In this document: piece by piece, positions 40,649 to 54,800 of the stretch | How positions within the stretch are numbered: position 1 is the stretch's first letter | Layout of the letters: the number at the start of each line of letters is the position of its first letter | DNA from: Hyaloperonospora brassicae | Lineage: Eukaryota; Oomycota; Peronosporomycetes; Peronosporales; Peronosporaceae | Reading direction: 5' to 3' | NCBI GenBank assembly: GCA_947650285.1 | Contig: CANTFL010001444.1 | Location: 372,001-436,000 of the forward strand | Length of the DNA: 64,000 nucleotides | The notes under the pieces: model-generated | The model's database searches: none | Told to the model about the DNA's origin: nothing | The model's input: only the letters and a program-made list of their open reading frames with translations | Made by a program: the position numbers and the translations under genes

Positions 40649-43600
40649 TTATCGTGGCAGGGACGACGCGGAGGAAGTAGACGATGTACAGGATGTCGAA
40701 GCAGACGACTTCAACGGTCCTGGAGTGCTTTTGGACTGGCCTGGTTGTTCTTCGAAACCGTGATGCGTGACCATGAATTCGGAAAAGGCCTGCGTGGCGA
40801 TAAACAATATCCGGAAGTCGCGCATCTCGGGTGTGGAAGCTGCAAGGTAACTGGCCTCGTCAAAGAAGACGGTACGCTTACGCGCAAACTCGTCCGTCCA
40901 AACATATCGATGATAGCCAAAGTCGCCAATGAGCTTACTGACCGTTCGTAAGAACAGCCCACGAACAGCGATCTCCGGAAACACCAGTGGCTTACTCGGG
41001 AAGTGGTGTGCAAACACATGGTCACTGCGACTCACGTTTGGTTTTAGACACTCATAGAGTGCGTCGCGCAGACCGAAGCGAACACTATCAGGAAGAGCGC
41101 ATGGTACTTCTCCACGTAAAACAGCTCCCTTGTCCAAGTCCACGACAAGCAACCCCTCGCCGGCTCCAGCAAAAAGATCATCGCCACCCTCCTCAATAAC
41201 TTGGCGCTGCGCATCATCCAGCGCTTGCTTTTCAGCACCAAAGATGAAAGGTGTCGGACACTCAAGATACTGTAGCATTCGACGTGGGAGGACAGGAAGG
41301 TACACGTGAGGCCAATACAATGGATGCATGAGTGCTCGCAGGGATTCAGCAACCTTCATGAGCACTGACAAGTACGAGGAGACCAACAAAATGCGGTTTT
41401 CCAACAAGGCCGCGGTGAAGACAAGAAGCACGGTGGACACGTCCAATGTGTCGAACAGAAGACGAACGGAGTGGTCCAAACGCGGAAGAGCGGCTAGCAG
41501 TGTAGCTGCTGTGGCTTTCGGAGCCAAGCCTGAAGATTCAAGCAGCGGGGACTCTGGCAACGGTGATGGTTTGTGATATTGTGAGATGTGTTCCTTCGAG
41601 ACAGCCCGAGTTAACTTGGCAAGCACCCTCTTGTCCAGCTGGAAACCTTGCCCGCCATTTCGAGCAATCGTTGAGCCGTCGGCGCCGGCACCGGCGTTGG
41701 CGGCGGCAGTGATAGTCTCTAGCTCAAGGATGTACTCGTATGCTTCCGCAAGACGCTCTCGTAGGAGATCCACCATTGGAAACTTCGATAGTACACATAC
41801 TCCATAAGGCACCCATCGACAGCTACTCGAAAAAGCGATTCGAGATGTCTCAAGTACCCGCCGTGATAATGGCGGTGCTGGTTTATACAAAACAATGCAA
41901 GCCGCAAACAACTCAGTAGCCGAGGCACCAGCACTGCTGTCACCCATGCGGAAGTTAAACGCAAGAGGCGCTGGGCAAGACGACGCGGTAACAACCACAT
42001 GCCTAGGGTCAGCACACCAAGGAACGAGAAAATTCTCAATCGATTTGTCCACAAGGTGTAGTGTTGGGTCATGAGGCAGCTGGTGCTGCACAACGTGTAA
42101 TTCAATCGGGTCTTCAAGTACTTCACTGTCATCAAGGCCATTTTCTGCTTCTTCTGCCATCACTGGCACGGACACAGCTTCGAAGGTGAGCACGCCCGAT
42201 ACAGCGTCAAAGCTCTGCGCTGTACGAAGCGAGTCAAGAGTCTTCTTCTTTAGTGTTGTAGCATCAGTTTCGCGCGTACTGGACGACGACGACGACGACG
42301 ACGAGGAGCTTGAACTGCTACCAGCCCAATGGTGTGCACGCAAACCATAGCTCAAAAGCAGGGCTGAGAGTCGCATAAAATCATCGATCGAGTCTTTCTC
42401 GTCTTCAGACGATAATTTGGGATACAGCGAGAATTCAGCGTAAGCACGGCTGGTCAAAAAGCGATGATACAACTCCAGGTGAATGAGACTGAACCTCGTC
42501 AAGATCGCGTCTTGCTCGGCCTGAAGCCGAGCGCACGATGTCAATAGTGTGCGTGACAGGGTCTGCATCTCAGCATCTCCAGCGTAGTATTTTTGGGAAA
42601 TGTACCTCAGCAACCTCCGGCAGCGGTGCGCGGACTGCTCAATGCGCTCACGACGCTGGTTGCTGCAAGACGATGAACCACTTCGGGAGCTGCCGCTAGA
42701 CTTGAGCATCGACATGTATATGCGAAACGCCGGTTTGAACTCGTATTCGACATCCAACCACAACGCAATCTCGCGATGGTAGTTGTGTGGGAACAGAAAA
42801 ATCCAAAAAAGTTAGCAAACCGGTGGTTCATCAATATGTCTTCGAAGCAAATGACTTCGCGCTCCACGGTCTTCTGCATCTCAGCGTAAAGCTCCGTCTT
42901 GCGAAACTCAGGAAACTTAAACATGAGCAATCGCTTCACTTTCACGGCAACATCGTCAAACGTTCGAAGTGCATCTTCACCCCCAGCCGCTAGATCGCGT
43001 TTGATGGAGCGTAGCCTGCTGGATTCCACGAGTAAAGACTCGTCACTGCCACCCTCCGCTGCGTCAGTACCAGCAGGGCCGTTGATTGGAAACTGGGCAT
43101 TCTTCGCCAAATACTTCATCGCGATCTTGACGCCGTACGTGCGTAGCATGTGTACGTCATCCTTTGCAAGAGGTTGTCGCTGGTTATTAGCTCGCAATGT
43201 ACACCAAAATTGACGATACTCTTCAAAAGAACAGAGGAAGAATAACTTACTCTGGTCTGCCGGATCAGAAAGCCATGCTGCGTAGTAGCGCATCATTCGT
43301 GGGTTGCTGATAACTTCCTCGATGGAAATAAGTGTGGTTGGGTCAGGAGTCGGCTGGTGTAATGGAAACGCAAACTGCTGTTGCTCCCGCTGCAAAACCC
43401 CGTCCTTATAAGCGCGCTGCATCACTTTGCCAAAATTGTGCTGGTATTGATCATGCATCCATCGATTCCACTTCTGAAACTTGGCGCCACCATGCGTTGC
43501 TGGTCCAAACGACGGTAGAGGAGGCAGCAAGGAATGACGATGTGTGCTTGGAGAGAGCGTAGCGGACGACATCGCACTGTATCCAGTACCACTACTTATT

Positions 43601-44943
43601 TGCGCGAGGATCTGCTTCTGCTTGTTCGCCCAAATCTCTGCCGACGTTGGCGCCGCCGGTGTCATGGGACCACCAGTGCTGCTATCACTAGCAGCTCCAT
43701 GTTTGCCACCGGCTACTGTTGCGTACAAAAAACTTCGTGCCTTGAGTTTCACGTGCTGTGCCCAGCGAGACTTGGCATTTTCGAGCTTGACGCCCTCTTC
43801 TTCCTCCTTTATACTAGTCACTTCGTAACTATTGACATCATCATCAGATCCGCTCAGCACGTCAGAAAGTTCTCGCGCACTCAGTTCACGTTCTGGCTCA
43901 AACAGGTCCGTCTCGTAGAGCATCAGCTCCGATATTGTGCTTCGTCGAAACGTACTGCGACTTGAGAACGAGAATGCTAGACTATCCCGCGAGCGCTTCG
44001 ACATGGCAAACGAGTCTCGCTCGACAACTGTCAACGTCCCATTACCCAGCGCATGCGATCGTCGTTGATGAGGCAATCGAAAATCGTCCTTGTCCGTGTA
44101 CAACGACGAGTTTAGTGCACTTGCCAGACTCTCTCGGATTACCTCCTCAGCCGATATCGTGCTATCCGGAGGCAGTGGCGGACTTGCGTCCAGTGACGCT
44201 AGTTTCTCAAACACCACCACCACCAACAACAGCAATAACACACCAAACAAACAATAATACACGAAGTCAGTCGCACTACAATCTCTCATGCGACCTCTCA
44301 CTCAACCTCCACTCTTTCTACTCTGTAACGTACATGCTCGTCGAAACCTCTCGTCACCGTTTCTCCTTCTCCCATTTGCAGAGTCTCCCAGCATATTCCG
44401 TGTAAGTCGTCCACCGTCAGTCACTGCATCTCGATCCTCCAAACGTGTCACACCATCACCATCATCATCAGCGCTCGCAAAACTACCACCACAAGCACCA
44501 CCTTGATCCACAGTCTCCTCAGAAGCATCTATTTCCATCTTCAACAAGCTTGAACGGCTCCGCAGCGATACGGCAGAAGACACGGGAGCGCTTGCGCCAG
44601 CTTGAAACCGCGCGGTCGCACTCTTGTGCAATCGAGACGACGCATTCTCTCGACGATCATGAGAAAACGGGTGGAAAACAGAGCGACTGAGACGTTGTGT
44701 ACTGCTTATAATGGCGTCTGCCGACGCACAGCGCCGGAGCTCCAAAACGTCGCGGGACACAAGCGACGGGTGCGGCGCTTCTTCGTAGCTCGCGCTGAGG
44801 TCGACGCAGGAAGTGACTGTATGCGTTAACGAAGCAGTAGAATCAGACGTGGGAGTGGACGTGCTCAGGACTGCGCTGCTACTGCGACTGCGACGGCGAA
44901 GACGCGCGCCGAGTTGCACGTGCACCACGTCGTCGTCGCTCAT
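40649..44943 (-). CDS. RGS-RGS-DENN protein with an apparent 1-base frameshift
   Basis: A large regulator combining G-protein signalling and Rab-GEF-type domains. I infer exon 1 at 44943-44334 (Ser- and acid-rich, ATG SDDDVVHVQ) spliced in phase 1 to 44198. The intron's T/G-rich part otherwise reads as a false membrane helix. Next come a first RGS-like domain (NPRMMRYYAAWL...FEEYRQFW...FPEFRKTELYAEM, about 43290-42870), a second RGS-like domain (HRFANFF then ALWLDVEYEFKPAF), a poly-Ser tract (about 42280-42310), and u/c/dDENN (about 42170-40700; LLENRILLVSSYLSVL, LRALMHPLYWPHVYLPVLP, FIFGAEKQ). The second RGS-like domain changes frame at the A6 run 42805-42810. One more A restores continuity, so it is either a deletion or an assembly error. 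An alternative start is the ATG at 45168. Confidence 0.75.
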
Positions 44944-45124
44944 GCCGAGTGTGTGTTTGCGCCTGCCAAGAGGATGAAATCGCACGTAAGCGGAGTGTGC
45001 CGGTGCATTACTGGTGTGGTTGACGTAAGTGATGTGGTCGACAGCCTCTCGCGGGTCGATGTGGTCGGTGTGGTACACACGAGCGCCTCGCCACGGTGTT
45101 CTCAGACAGCTATCGAGTTGCGAT

Positions 45125-45164
45125 CCGTCTTGTTGCGCTCCGTCTTGTTGCGCTCCGTCTTGTT
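45125..45164. repeat. 15-bp tandem repeat, 2.7 copies
   Basis: Unit CCGTCTTGTTGCGCT starts at 45125, 45140 and 45155. It lies between the Rab32-like ATG and the RGS-DENN gene, in their shared promoter. If the RGS-DENN protein starts at 45168, it encodes QQDGA repeats. Confidence 0.85.
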
Positions 45165-45172
45165 CCATCAGG

Positions 45173-46103
45173 ATGACTGAGCGTCGAGAGAACGCGGCGC
45201 AGGACGCAGTCATCAAGGTGCTTGTGCTGGGCGACACAGCGACCGGCAAGACGAGCTTCATCAAGCGGTACAGTGTGTGTGCTCTCTCTTGGCGCGGGCT
45301 CGTTGCAGGAAAGACGTCTAATCGTTTGGGATGTGGCAGATACGTGCATGACATGTTCACCGAGCACCACCGCACGACGATTGGCGTGGACTTTGCACTG
45401 AAAGCAGTGACGGTTTCTGGAACGACTGTGCGCCTGCAGCTGTGGGACATTGCTGGCCAAGAGCACTTCCGGGCTCTCAATCGAGTCTACTACAAGGACG
45501 CGCTGGGAGCGCTGCTCGTGTACGACATGTCGCGTCCCGAGACGTTTGATAGCATTCTCAAGGTGAGAAGAGGAGAAAAAGAAAAGGAAAACAAGAGGAA
45601 AAGACTTGTGATGCAGTGCATGTGCTGATGCTCACTGTTTCATGTTGTGATGTGCTGCGGGGGATGCAGTGGAAGAAAGAGATTGATGCCAAGGTGGAGC
45701 TGCCCAATGGCAAGCCGCTGCCTGTTATTCTATGCGGCAACAAGGTGGGGACGTGAGGGGTTATTCTACGAGTTTCCGTCGCTGAATTGACGGAGCTATG
45801 ATGCAAGAGACTGATGACGGTGTTATCTGCGTGTTGCAGTGCGACCTAAAAGAAGAGGTGGACCGAGAATTTCTGGACGAGTTCTGTGCGACGAACAATT
45901 TCACGGGATGGTTCGATACCTCAGCCAAGGAGAACGTCCACATTGACGAAGCTGCCAAGGCGCTGGTCGTGGGTGTGTTGGAGCACCCAGATATCTTCGA
46001 GCGGAAATCTGAAGCGAAGAAGCACCACGAGGCGTTCCGCCCTACGAGTGCTGCTAACAGGGGCAACACCGATCGATCTGGCTGGTGCTGCAACAGCTTC
46101 TGA
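45173..46103 (+). CDS. Rab32-like small GTPase
   Basis: A Rab GTPase of the Rab32/38/29 group, which acts in lysosome-related organelle and mitochondria-associated traffic. Four exons: 45173-45267, 45340-45562, 45670-45744 and 45840-46103, phases consistent, giving 218 residues. Motifs: P-loop GDTATGKTS; switch [19 protein letters not shown] (the DIAGQ form with Ala is typical of Rab32); [25 protein letters not shown], formed across the last splice; and TSAK. The C-terminal GWCCNSF carries two Cys for geranylgeranylation. The ATG at 45173 lies 4 bp from a possible ATG of the RGS-DENN gene on the other strand. Confidence 0.93.
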
Positions 46104-46256
46104 TCTCCTTTCTGTTAGCTCTAGGACCAGCAATGATGCAGCGGAGCATTTCCCGGGCCATGTTGTAGCATGCGAAACGACGTTAATCGGACTTTGATAC
46201 CCTGCGACTTGCATCGTTTCAATCTTGCTCAGTACTGCTGATCATTCTTTTTGACA

Positions 46257-47989
46257 TTACGACAGTTGGCTATTGGTATTTGAGTCGATGGAGTCCATCA
46301 AACGCCGCTTATTAGAGCCGCCATCCGATACATCAGCGTCCACGACATCACCGAAATGCACTGGGAGATGACGACTCGTGCCAGGCGACATACCGTGGCG
46401 CTCCATGCTTCTGCGCGTCTTCCGAAGATCGGCGCACGTAGCTCGCAGTTTCTCCAGCAACTTTTGCTTGTTGGTCTCAGCTTGGTCTAGCTCACCATCT
46501 AGTTGTATCGTTTCGTGCTCTCGCCGGTCGGTTGTATAAGAGGCTGTGATATCGTCGACGATCTTCTGCACCATCGCTTCGGCCTTCGGCTGCTCCGTCT
46601 CCATACGATTGATAGACCGGAGCAGACGGCGTTCTTCTACTAGCAGGCAATACTCGCAATATTCCGCTTCTCCGCGAGCTTTGCATTGCGACAAGTGCGC
46701 AAAGTGGTGCTTCACATTCGCACACATCAAATGGATGCACATCTGCAGATCCGAATGGTGTTGCAGGTGCACGAGGATCGACTTGCAGTTGAGAAGACAC
46801 CGCTGTGCTTTGGGTGGGATGCAAAACGACGCATCCACGATGCTGTAACCCAGTTCCACGACTTTGTCAAACTCTCGCTGCGACACTTCCCTGCCATTTC
46901 CATCTTTACTTTTCGCCCGAAGCAGCGCAGTAATGAGGTCCGCATCAGTATTTACGCGTCCTGCGTCTTGAGTTCCCTCAACCTCCCGCAGTCTCGCTTT
47001 GCTTTCTACGGTAACAGCATATCCCAAAATGTCAAACGATCGAAACATGTGAGTGCGCACGACTCAGGAAACATACCTGAAACACAGTCGCTTTTGTCTT
47101 CTGCTTGAGTCGAAGAGGGCGGCTCTGTTGTTGCCGACAGACTTGTGCAGTTCGCTGGTCTTTCAGGTGCAGGCAGCTTTGCGTGGGTGTCTACTGGTAC
47201 TGGTTCACGTTTGATGAACACTTTTCCACCAAAGTGCCAATGGTACCTTGGAAAATTAAAAATTGGAGCGCTGCTTTCGCTAGCTAATTGGTTCAGTCGG
47301 TCTGTTTCGGCTCGGAGAACCCACTTGCGCTGCTGCAACATGTCGATGCTCTGCAAACGGAAGTTGCGGCTTGCTTCGCTGTGCGGACCCCGAAGTGCGC
47401 GACGTTGGTCATTGATAAGGTAATCGAGTGCCGTACTGACACCTATACTTCGCCTTTGTCGAATGCGGATGCAAAACGGACACATAAAACTCAAATTGTC
47501 AGTGTCTCTCATTCCGCAAGCGCAACGATGCCGGTACACGATCGCCAACTCGGCACACTTTGGATCACCGCAAGTTATGTCACTTTTGCAATGCTCATAA
47601 TGCAGGAGCACAGAACGGCACGACGCTTTTTCGCATTTTCCAATCCGGGCGCAGATAAGCGCATCCTCGATACGAAGGGCTTTCTCTATATGTGTTGCCA
47701 GCATCTCCGTCAGCACGCGGTCTGTCGTGGGGAACCACCGCAGCAGTTTATCCAGATCCACGGGCTTCAACTGAAGAGTTGCACTTGCGGAATTTAATAC
47801 TCGCTCGGACGTCGGACTCGGGGCACGAACAGCAGGACGTATAGGCTCTGGGGGCTTCACGATAGTTGCTGGACCAATTACTGGAGTCGCAGCTGCTACG
47901 TCCGTATGATCTTCAACCAGAGTGGGTCTAGCATCTTGACCTCGTTCCGACGCATTTGTTGTCACAACAGGAGCAGCAGCAGCAACAGG

Positions 47990-48023
<34 letters not shown>

Positions 48024-48721
48024 GGAGGAGATAGTGGCGCTGGAGAGCTAGCATGGACAGCTGAGCCTGTCGAAGCCACCGAATCTGACTCGACGTATTG
48101 GCCACATGGCTCCACCTGCTCTTGTCCGTGCCGGTCCGAACCCTCCGCAGCCTCTATCAATTCCAGGTCAATCTCGGCTTCCCGGACTACTTCTTCAGCA
48201 GCTGTAATCTCCGCTTCCTCCTCATACTCCATCCTCTCTCTTCTCGTAGCGTCGTCATCTTCTCGAGTGCAAACAGCATCGTCCACCACCTCGCACTCCT
48301 TCTTTTCTTCTTCTCCATCGTCTACGTCCGCACGATCTGCTCGACTGTGCTCTTCATCACGACTCCCGCTTTCGATTGCAACATTTACCTCCCCCTCAAC
48401 AAGTTCTTCCCCAGCAGCTACTGCTTCGACATCTTCCGAGAACTCCACAACAGCGTCCGGAGCTTGAGATTCATTCACAGCTCTCGCCTCGTCTTGATCT
48501 TCTTTCGCCTCTGCGCTGCCGTTGCACGGCGGAGAGGACGTCCAAGTGGTGAACGATCGCGTTTCGCCCTGACTCGTCGTGAGCTGGTGACTACGAGCGG
48601 CGCCTCGAAAGTGCCAGAGCGTCGAGCAGCTGGTGCACAGCTTCTTCTCGGTGCGAGGGTCGCACGTCGAGCATCGGTAGTACCAGCGCCTCGACTTGCA
48701 CCAGCTACAGTACTCGTCCAT
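46257..48721 (-). CDS. Protein with N-terminal Cys cluster and two TAZ-like zinc-binding regions
   Basis: Two exons, 48721-47077 and 47005-46257 (71 bp intron, donor TCAG/GTATGT, phase 1), give 797 residues. The N-terminus has paired CxxC motifs (YCSWCKSRRWYYRCSTC, then LCTSC), suggesting a small zinc-binding module. A 250-residue Glu/Asp-rich disordered part and an Ala-Pro run follow. Then come two TAZ-like Cys/His regions: one near 47650-47460 (KCEKASCRSVLLHYEHC, then CAELAIVYRHRCACG, CPFC) and one near 46800-46620 (RCLLNCKSILVHLQHH, HHFAHLSQCKARG, YCEYC), then a coiled coil. TAZ fingers bind transcription factors in p300/CBP, so a nuclear adaptor is possible; no acetyltransferase domain is present. 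An in-frame ATG at 48892 would add 57 hydrophobic or basic residues. Confidence 0.75.
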
Positions 48722-51258
<2,537 letters not shown>

Positions 51259-52206
51259 ATGGGGGACCGGTACCATAGCTCGCAGTCGCCGCGCAATAGC
51301 GACGGCAGCGTCCCGGACGAGCGCTTCAGCAAACTCGTTTCGGAGACCAGTAAGGGCATTTCCAGCTTCAATCAGCTCACTCGCAGCATTGCACAGAAAA
51401 TGTCCCTGTTCGGGACACCGCAAGATTCACGGGCGAACCATACGCAGATCAAGGAACTGACGGAGAAGGGCAACAAGATCGTGGCCAAGATCAATCGTCG
51501 ACTGCAGGAACTCAGTCGAGGCGCCAAGGGCCCGAGCGGCCGCACGCGTCGAACGCAAGTGAACAAACTCTCGGCTGACTTTAAGAACCAAGCGCGCGTG
51601 TTTGAAGAGACGTGTGAGCGACTGCTGGAGTCCGAGCGACAGTCGGTCGAGTTCATCCGTCGCTCGTCGCAGAGCTTTCGTGGTGGAGATGGACACAAGA
51701 CACATGGAGATACGCACAAGGCACGTGGAGGAGCAGAGTTTACCAACTACAGTGAAGACCAGATCTACGCACAAGCCAATGTGGTCATTTACGACGAAGA
51801 CGGTTCGTTTTGTTTGCTGTGTTTGTGGATAGTGGAGAATAGAGTTTTCGTTTGAGGCCGTAGGGAAAAAGTGGGCTGACACATGGCGCTGATTGTTTGT
51901 TTGGCATGTGTAGACCTGCAACGGAGAGAAGAAGACATTATCCAGATCAATCACCAACTGCGTGAGGTGAATGCAGCTTTCCAAGAGATCGATGGACTCG
52001 TGCAGGACCAGGCGGAGACGGTGGTGGAAATTGTTGAGAACACTGACACGGCCAAGGAAAACGTGGAGAAAGCACTAGAAGAAGTGCGGCAGGCGGAACA
52101 GAGCAGGAACTGTTGCGCGTGTTCACGGATGAAGCTCATCATCATCGCCATCTTCACGTTGATCGTCTTCATTGCCGTGATGGGGATCATTTTTGCCGCC
52201 AAGTGA
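51259..52206 (+). CDS. Qa-SNARE, syntaxin (Pep12/syntaxin-7/12-like)
   Basis: A membrane-fusion SNARE, likely of late endosome or vacuole. Two exons, 51259-51802 and 51914-52206 (phase 1; acceptor TGTGTAG), give 278 residues. The N-terminal helical bundle (about 20-135) has the Pep12-like pattern FSKLVSETSKGISSFNQLT. The SNARE helix (about 182-245; REEDIIQINHQLREVN, then EIDGLVQDQAETV) has Gln at the zero layer (about Gln214), which makes it a Q-SNARE of the Qa class by its surrounding residues. A short Cys pair (NCCACS) precedes the C-terminal membrane helix (LIIIAIFTLIVFIAVMGIIF) and could be palmitoylated. Confidence 0.93.
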
Positions 52207-54359
52207 TCGGGACACGGTGGGTATCATCACCAGCGCTCGTGGTTTGACCAATTAGTTACTGAAAGAGGAAAGAAAAGCCAGCAAATGCTGTAATTTTATA
52301 ATGCATGTGGACTGTACGGTTTCGTCGTGACTGTGTGACGCCTTCACCGATGCCAAAGCTGCGAATATGTGCCTGTTATATCGACTCCTGACACGCACGA
52401 GATATTTGTGCGGAAGCGACACATTGCATTGGAACCGAAGCCGTGCGATGACTTTGTTGGTTGTCATTCTCAGCCTGTGAGTTCAAACAAAGGTAGCGAC
52501 ATTGCGCTGATACTGGTCGAGTGCAGGTGCCAACTACGTTTGTTTGCTTTCTATAGCAAGAACTGTGGTCGTGTGATGTGAAGAATTGAAGAGGTCGGCT
52601 GTTGTGCAGCTGGCAGAATATTGCTGCGAAAAGGATGAAAAGAATGCCACGACATCCTATTATATTATAAAAAGCAGGTTTCTTTTTGTATATAAGTAAG
52701 CGTTTTGTGCTTTTTATAAAACGAAAGCAACAAAATAAAACGTGCATATATATATATTTAATGACCAAATACGCACATGCCTGGGATCATTTTTATACAT
52801 CTACGTGCATCTTCATTCGTCCCCTTATTATGTCGTTGATCAACTGCACATGCACCATAATTATCATCGGTCACATTGCACATAGAAAAAGGTAGATTGA
52901 CGCTCCAGGCGTAGCCGAACAGTCTTTTTTGTCGTTCGATTACAAGGTCACGTTACTTCTGCCTCTTTCATCAAGATCTCATTATTTGAAATTTTTGGAA
53001 TGTGAGCTATTGTCTTGGACAAATCGGTTTGAGTAGACGAGGTAACACAGCGCCGTGTTCAAGTGGCACGCACCCAATACTCTGAGCAATATTTATTGGT
53101 GCAACCAATGGCAACACTAGACGACAAAAGACACATAGAAAAAGACAAGATAGTGAAGAGCCGACGTGAATATAGTAGTGCCATTGCAAGTGATGACGTG
53201 AATTCTTCCTAATGCATACGATATATTGCATCCTAGAGAGGCCATGCAAAATATAATGGCGGTTGTCGCCACTAGTAAGCTGACGGAAATCAAGGTCATC
53301 ATCCAAGTCATTAGACACGTCAGTAAGACTTCCTGGTTCATCCACAACTGCATCCGCTAGTGTACTCGCGTAAACGCTTTCAGGTAGGGAGATTTTAGCT
53401 CACGAGATTTGAAGGGAAAAGAAACGGGTAATCTCAGTCACTGACGCTACTTTTCTACCTGGCGAGCAGCTCGGAACCTTGCCTTCCGCTGATGATGGAA
53501 GTTTTGGACCGCGTCGAACAGAATCATGAGACATGTCCTATGGAGCAATATTTTATCATAGAACGAGCGCTTTGCGCATTCGTTCAAAATTCGTAGAAAG
53601 TAAATCTTCGCGCATCTCGGAAGACATGTGATTCTTTTTATGAAAGGATTAAGAAATAATTCATCCTCAGAGGCGCGACTCGAGTTATTGATACAACTCG
53701 TGCTCGGTCGAACCACGATAGACATGGAATACCTGCCACTCGAGGCAACCGATGCAATATGTGCATCAGACTAGAGTGGGTCTTCTTCCTACAACTCAGT
53801 TGTGGAATTGTGCGCCTTTATATCCATATTTTGCATCCAACGCACTCAATTTTGTAAGTATTCATATAACAAGCCTTGCGAGTATAATTCTATTCCAGTC
53901 AAAATTTCTACTCTACCATCGATGTTTATAGAAATCATCTATGTGAGAATCTCGCCCGATGCAAAATTTCCTTGAGATGGTCGACGCCAAGAATCCTTGG
54001 CATATCAAAGAGATGTATCTGATGTCGATAGCTCGACCTTACTGACAATCGATTCATCGTCGCAGAGGTACAAATGACGGTTTTTTTCAGATTATTGTAT
54101 ACCTCATTCACCTTAAGTCATTTTTACTGGTGTTTCCAGAAGATCTGAAACTACGTTCTTCGCAATTCGTGGATTCGTTTGATCATGTTGACGCAAGTTT
54201 AACTCCCAAGATTTCCCCTGATGAGCTAAAGTAGATCATGCGCCTCATTTTCATCGCTCTCTTGCAAAAGCAAACAACTTTGCATATTAATCGGATCGTC
54301 TGAATCTTCAAACAACTCGATCATCTCAAGGTGCTCCGCGCTATAATCCCCCATGTTTT
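52207..54359. other. AT-rich gene-poor region
   Basis: After the Qa-SNARE 3' end the sequence becomes AT-rich, and no frame shows domain features. A TGTATATA (52687-52694) downstream of the SNARE gene matches the predicted PUF site, but it is 480 bp past the stop in AT-rich DNA and could be chance. Confidence 0.6.
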
Positions 54360-54800
54360 GTGAACGGGATGATACTGTACCATATTATAATAATCATTTA
54401 TCATAAATGATGATAAGGAAATTTACGTTGAATGCTCCTTATACAATATCACAACACATAGTGATACTGTTGTGGTGATCCGAATGTCTAATCATTGGCT
54501 GATCTATGAAACGATATCAACCCACCAATCTCTGCTCGACTCGCGCGATGGATGTCGATTAAACATCAAAATAAAGTTCCTATATCAACACAGTTAGGTT
54601 AGTACTGCTTGACAAAGAAGCGATTAAGGAGTAGTATGTATACTAAGTCGGATTACTTTTACCACTACTAAGTTTATATAGTCTTAGTTGTTAGTCTTTC
54701 TCCGTACACGTGATCGTGAGGCGACAGGGCGCTGACTAGCACTGTTTTTAATGAGGGCTTGCTCCGTACTCTTATCAGTACAAAACCTTCAGTGGCCCTT
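54360..54800 (+). repeat. Decayed 5' LTR of element 2
   Basis: Starts near TGAACGGGATGATACTGTA. It contains the family's central block (CATTGGCTGATC, then ATATCAACCCACCAATC, then CGCGCGATGG), as in LTR 1 and LTR 2. The right edge is uncertain. Confidence 0.65.

Noticed and set aside
42760..42830. Intron in place of the RGS frameshift
   Set aside because: A GT..AG pair (donor GTTTGC, acceptor GCGAG) exists, but it joins the wrong frame and removes the RGS core.
53007..53725. Open frames in the AT-rich region after the SNARE gene
   Set aside because: Short, without domains, and in a region where nothing else is coding.
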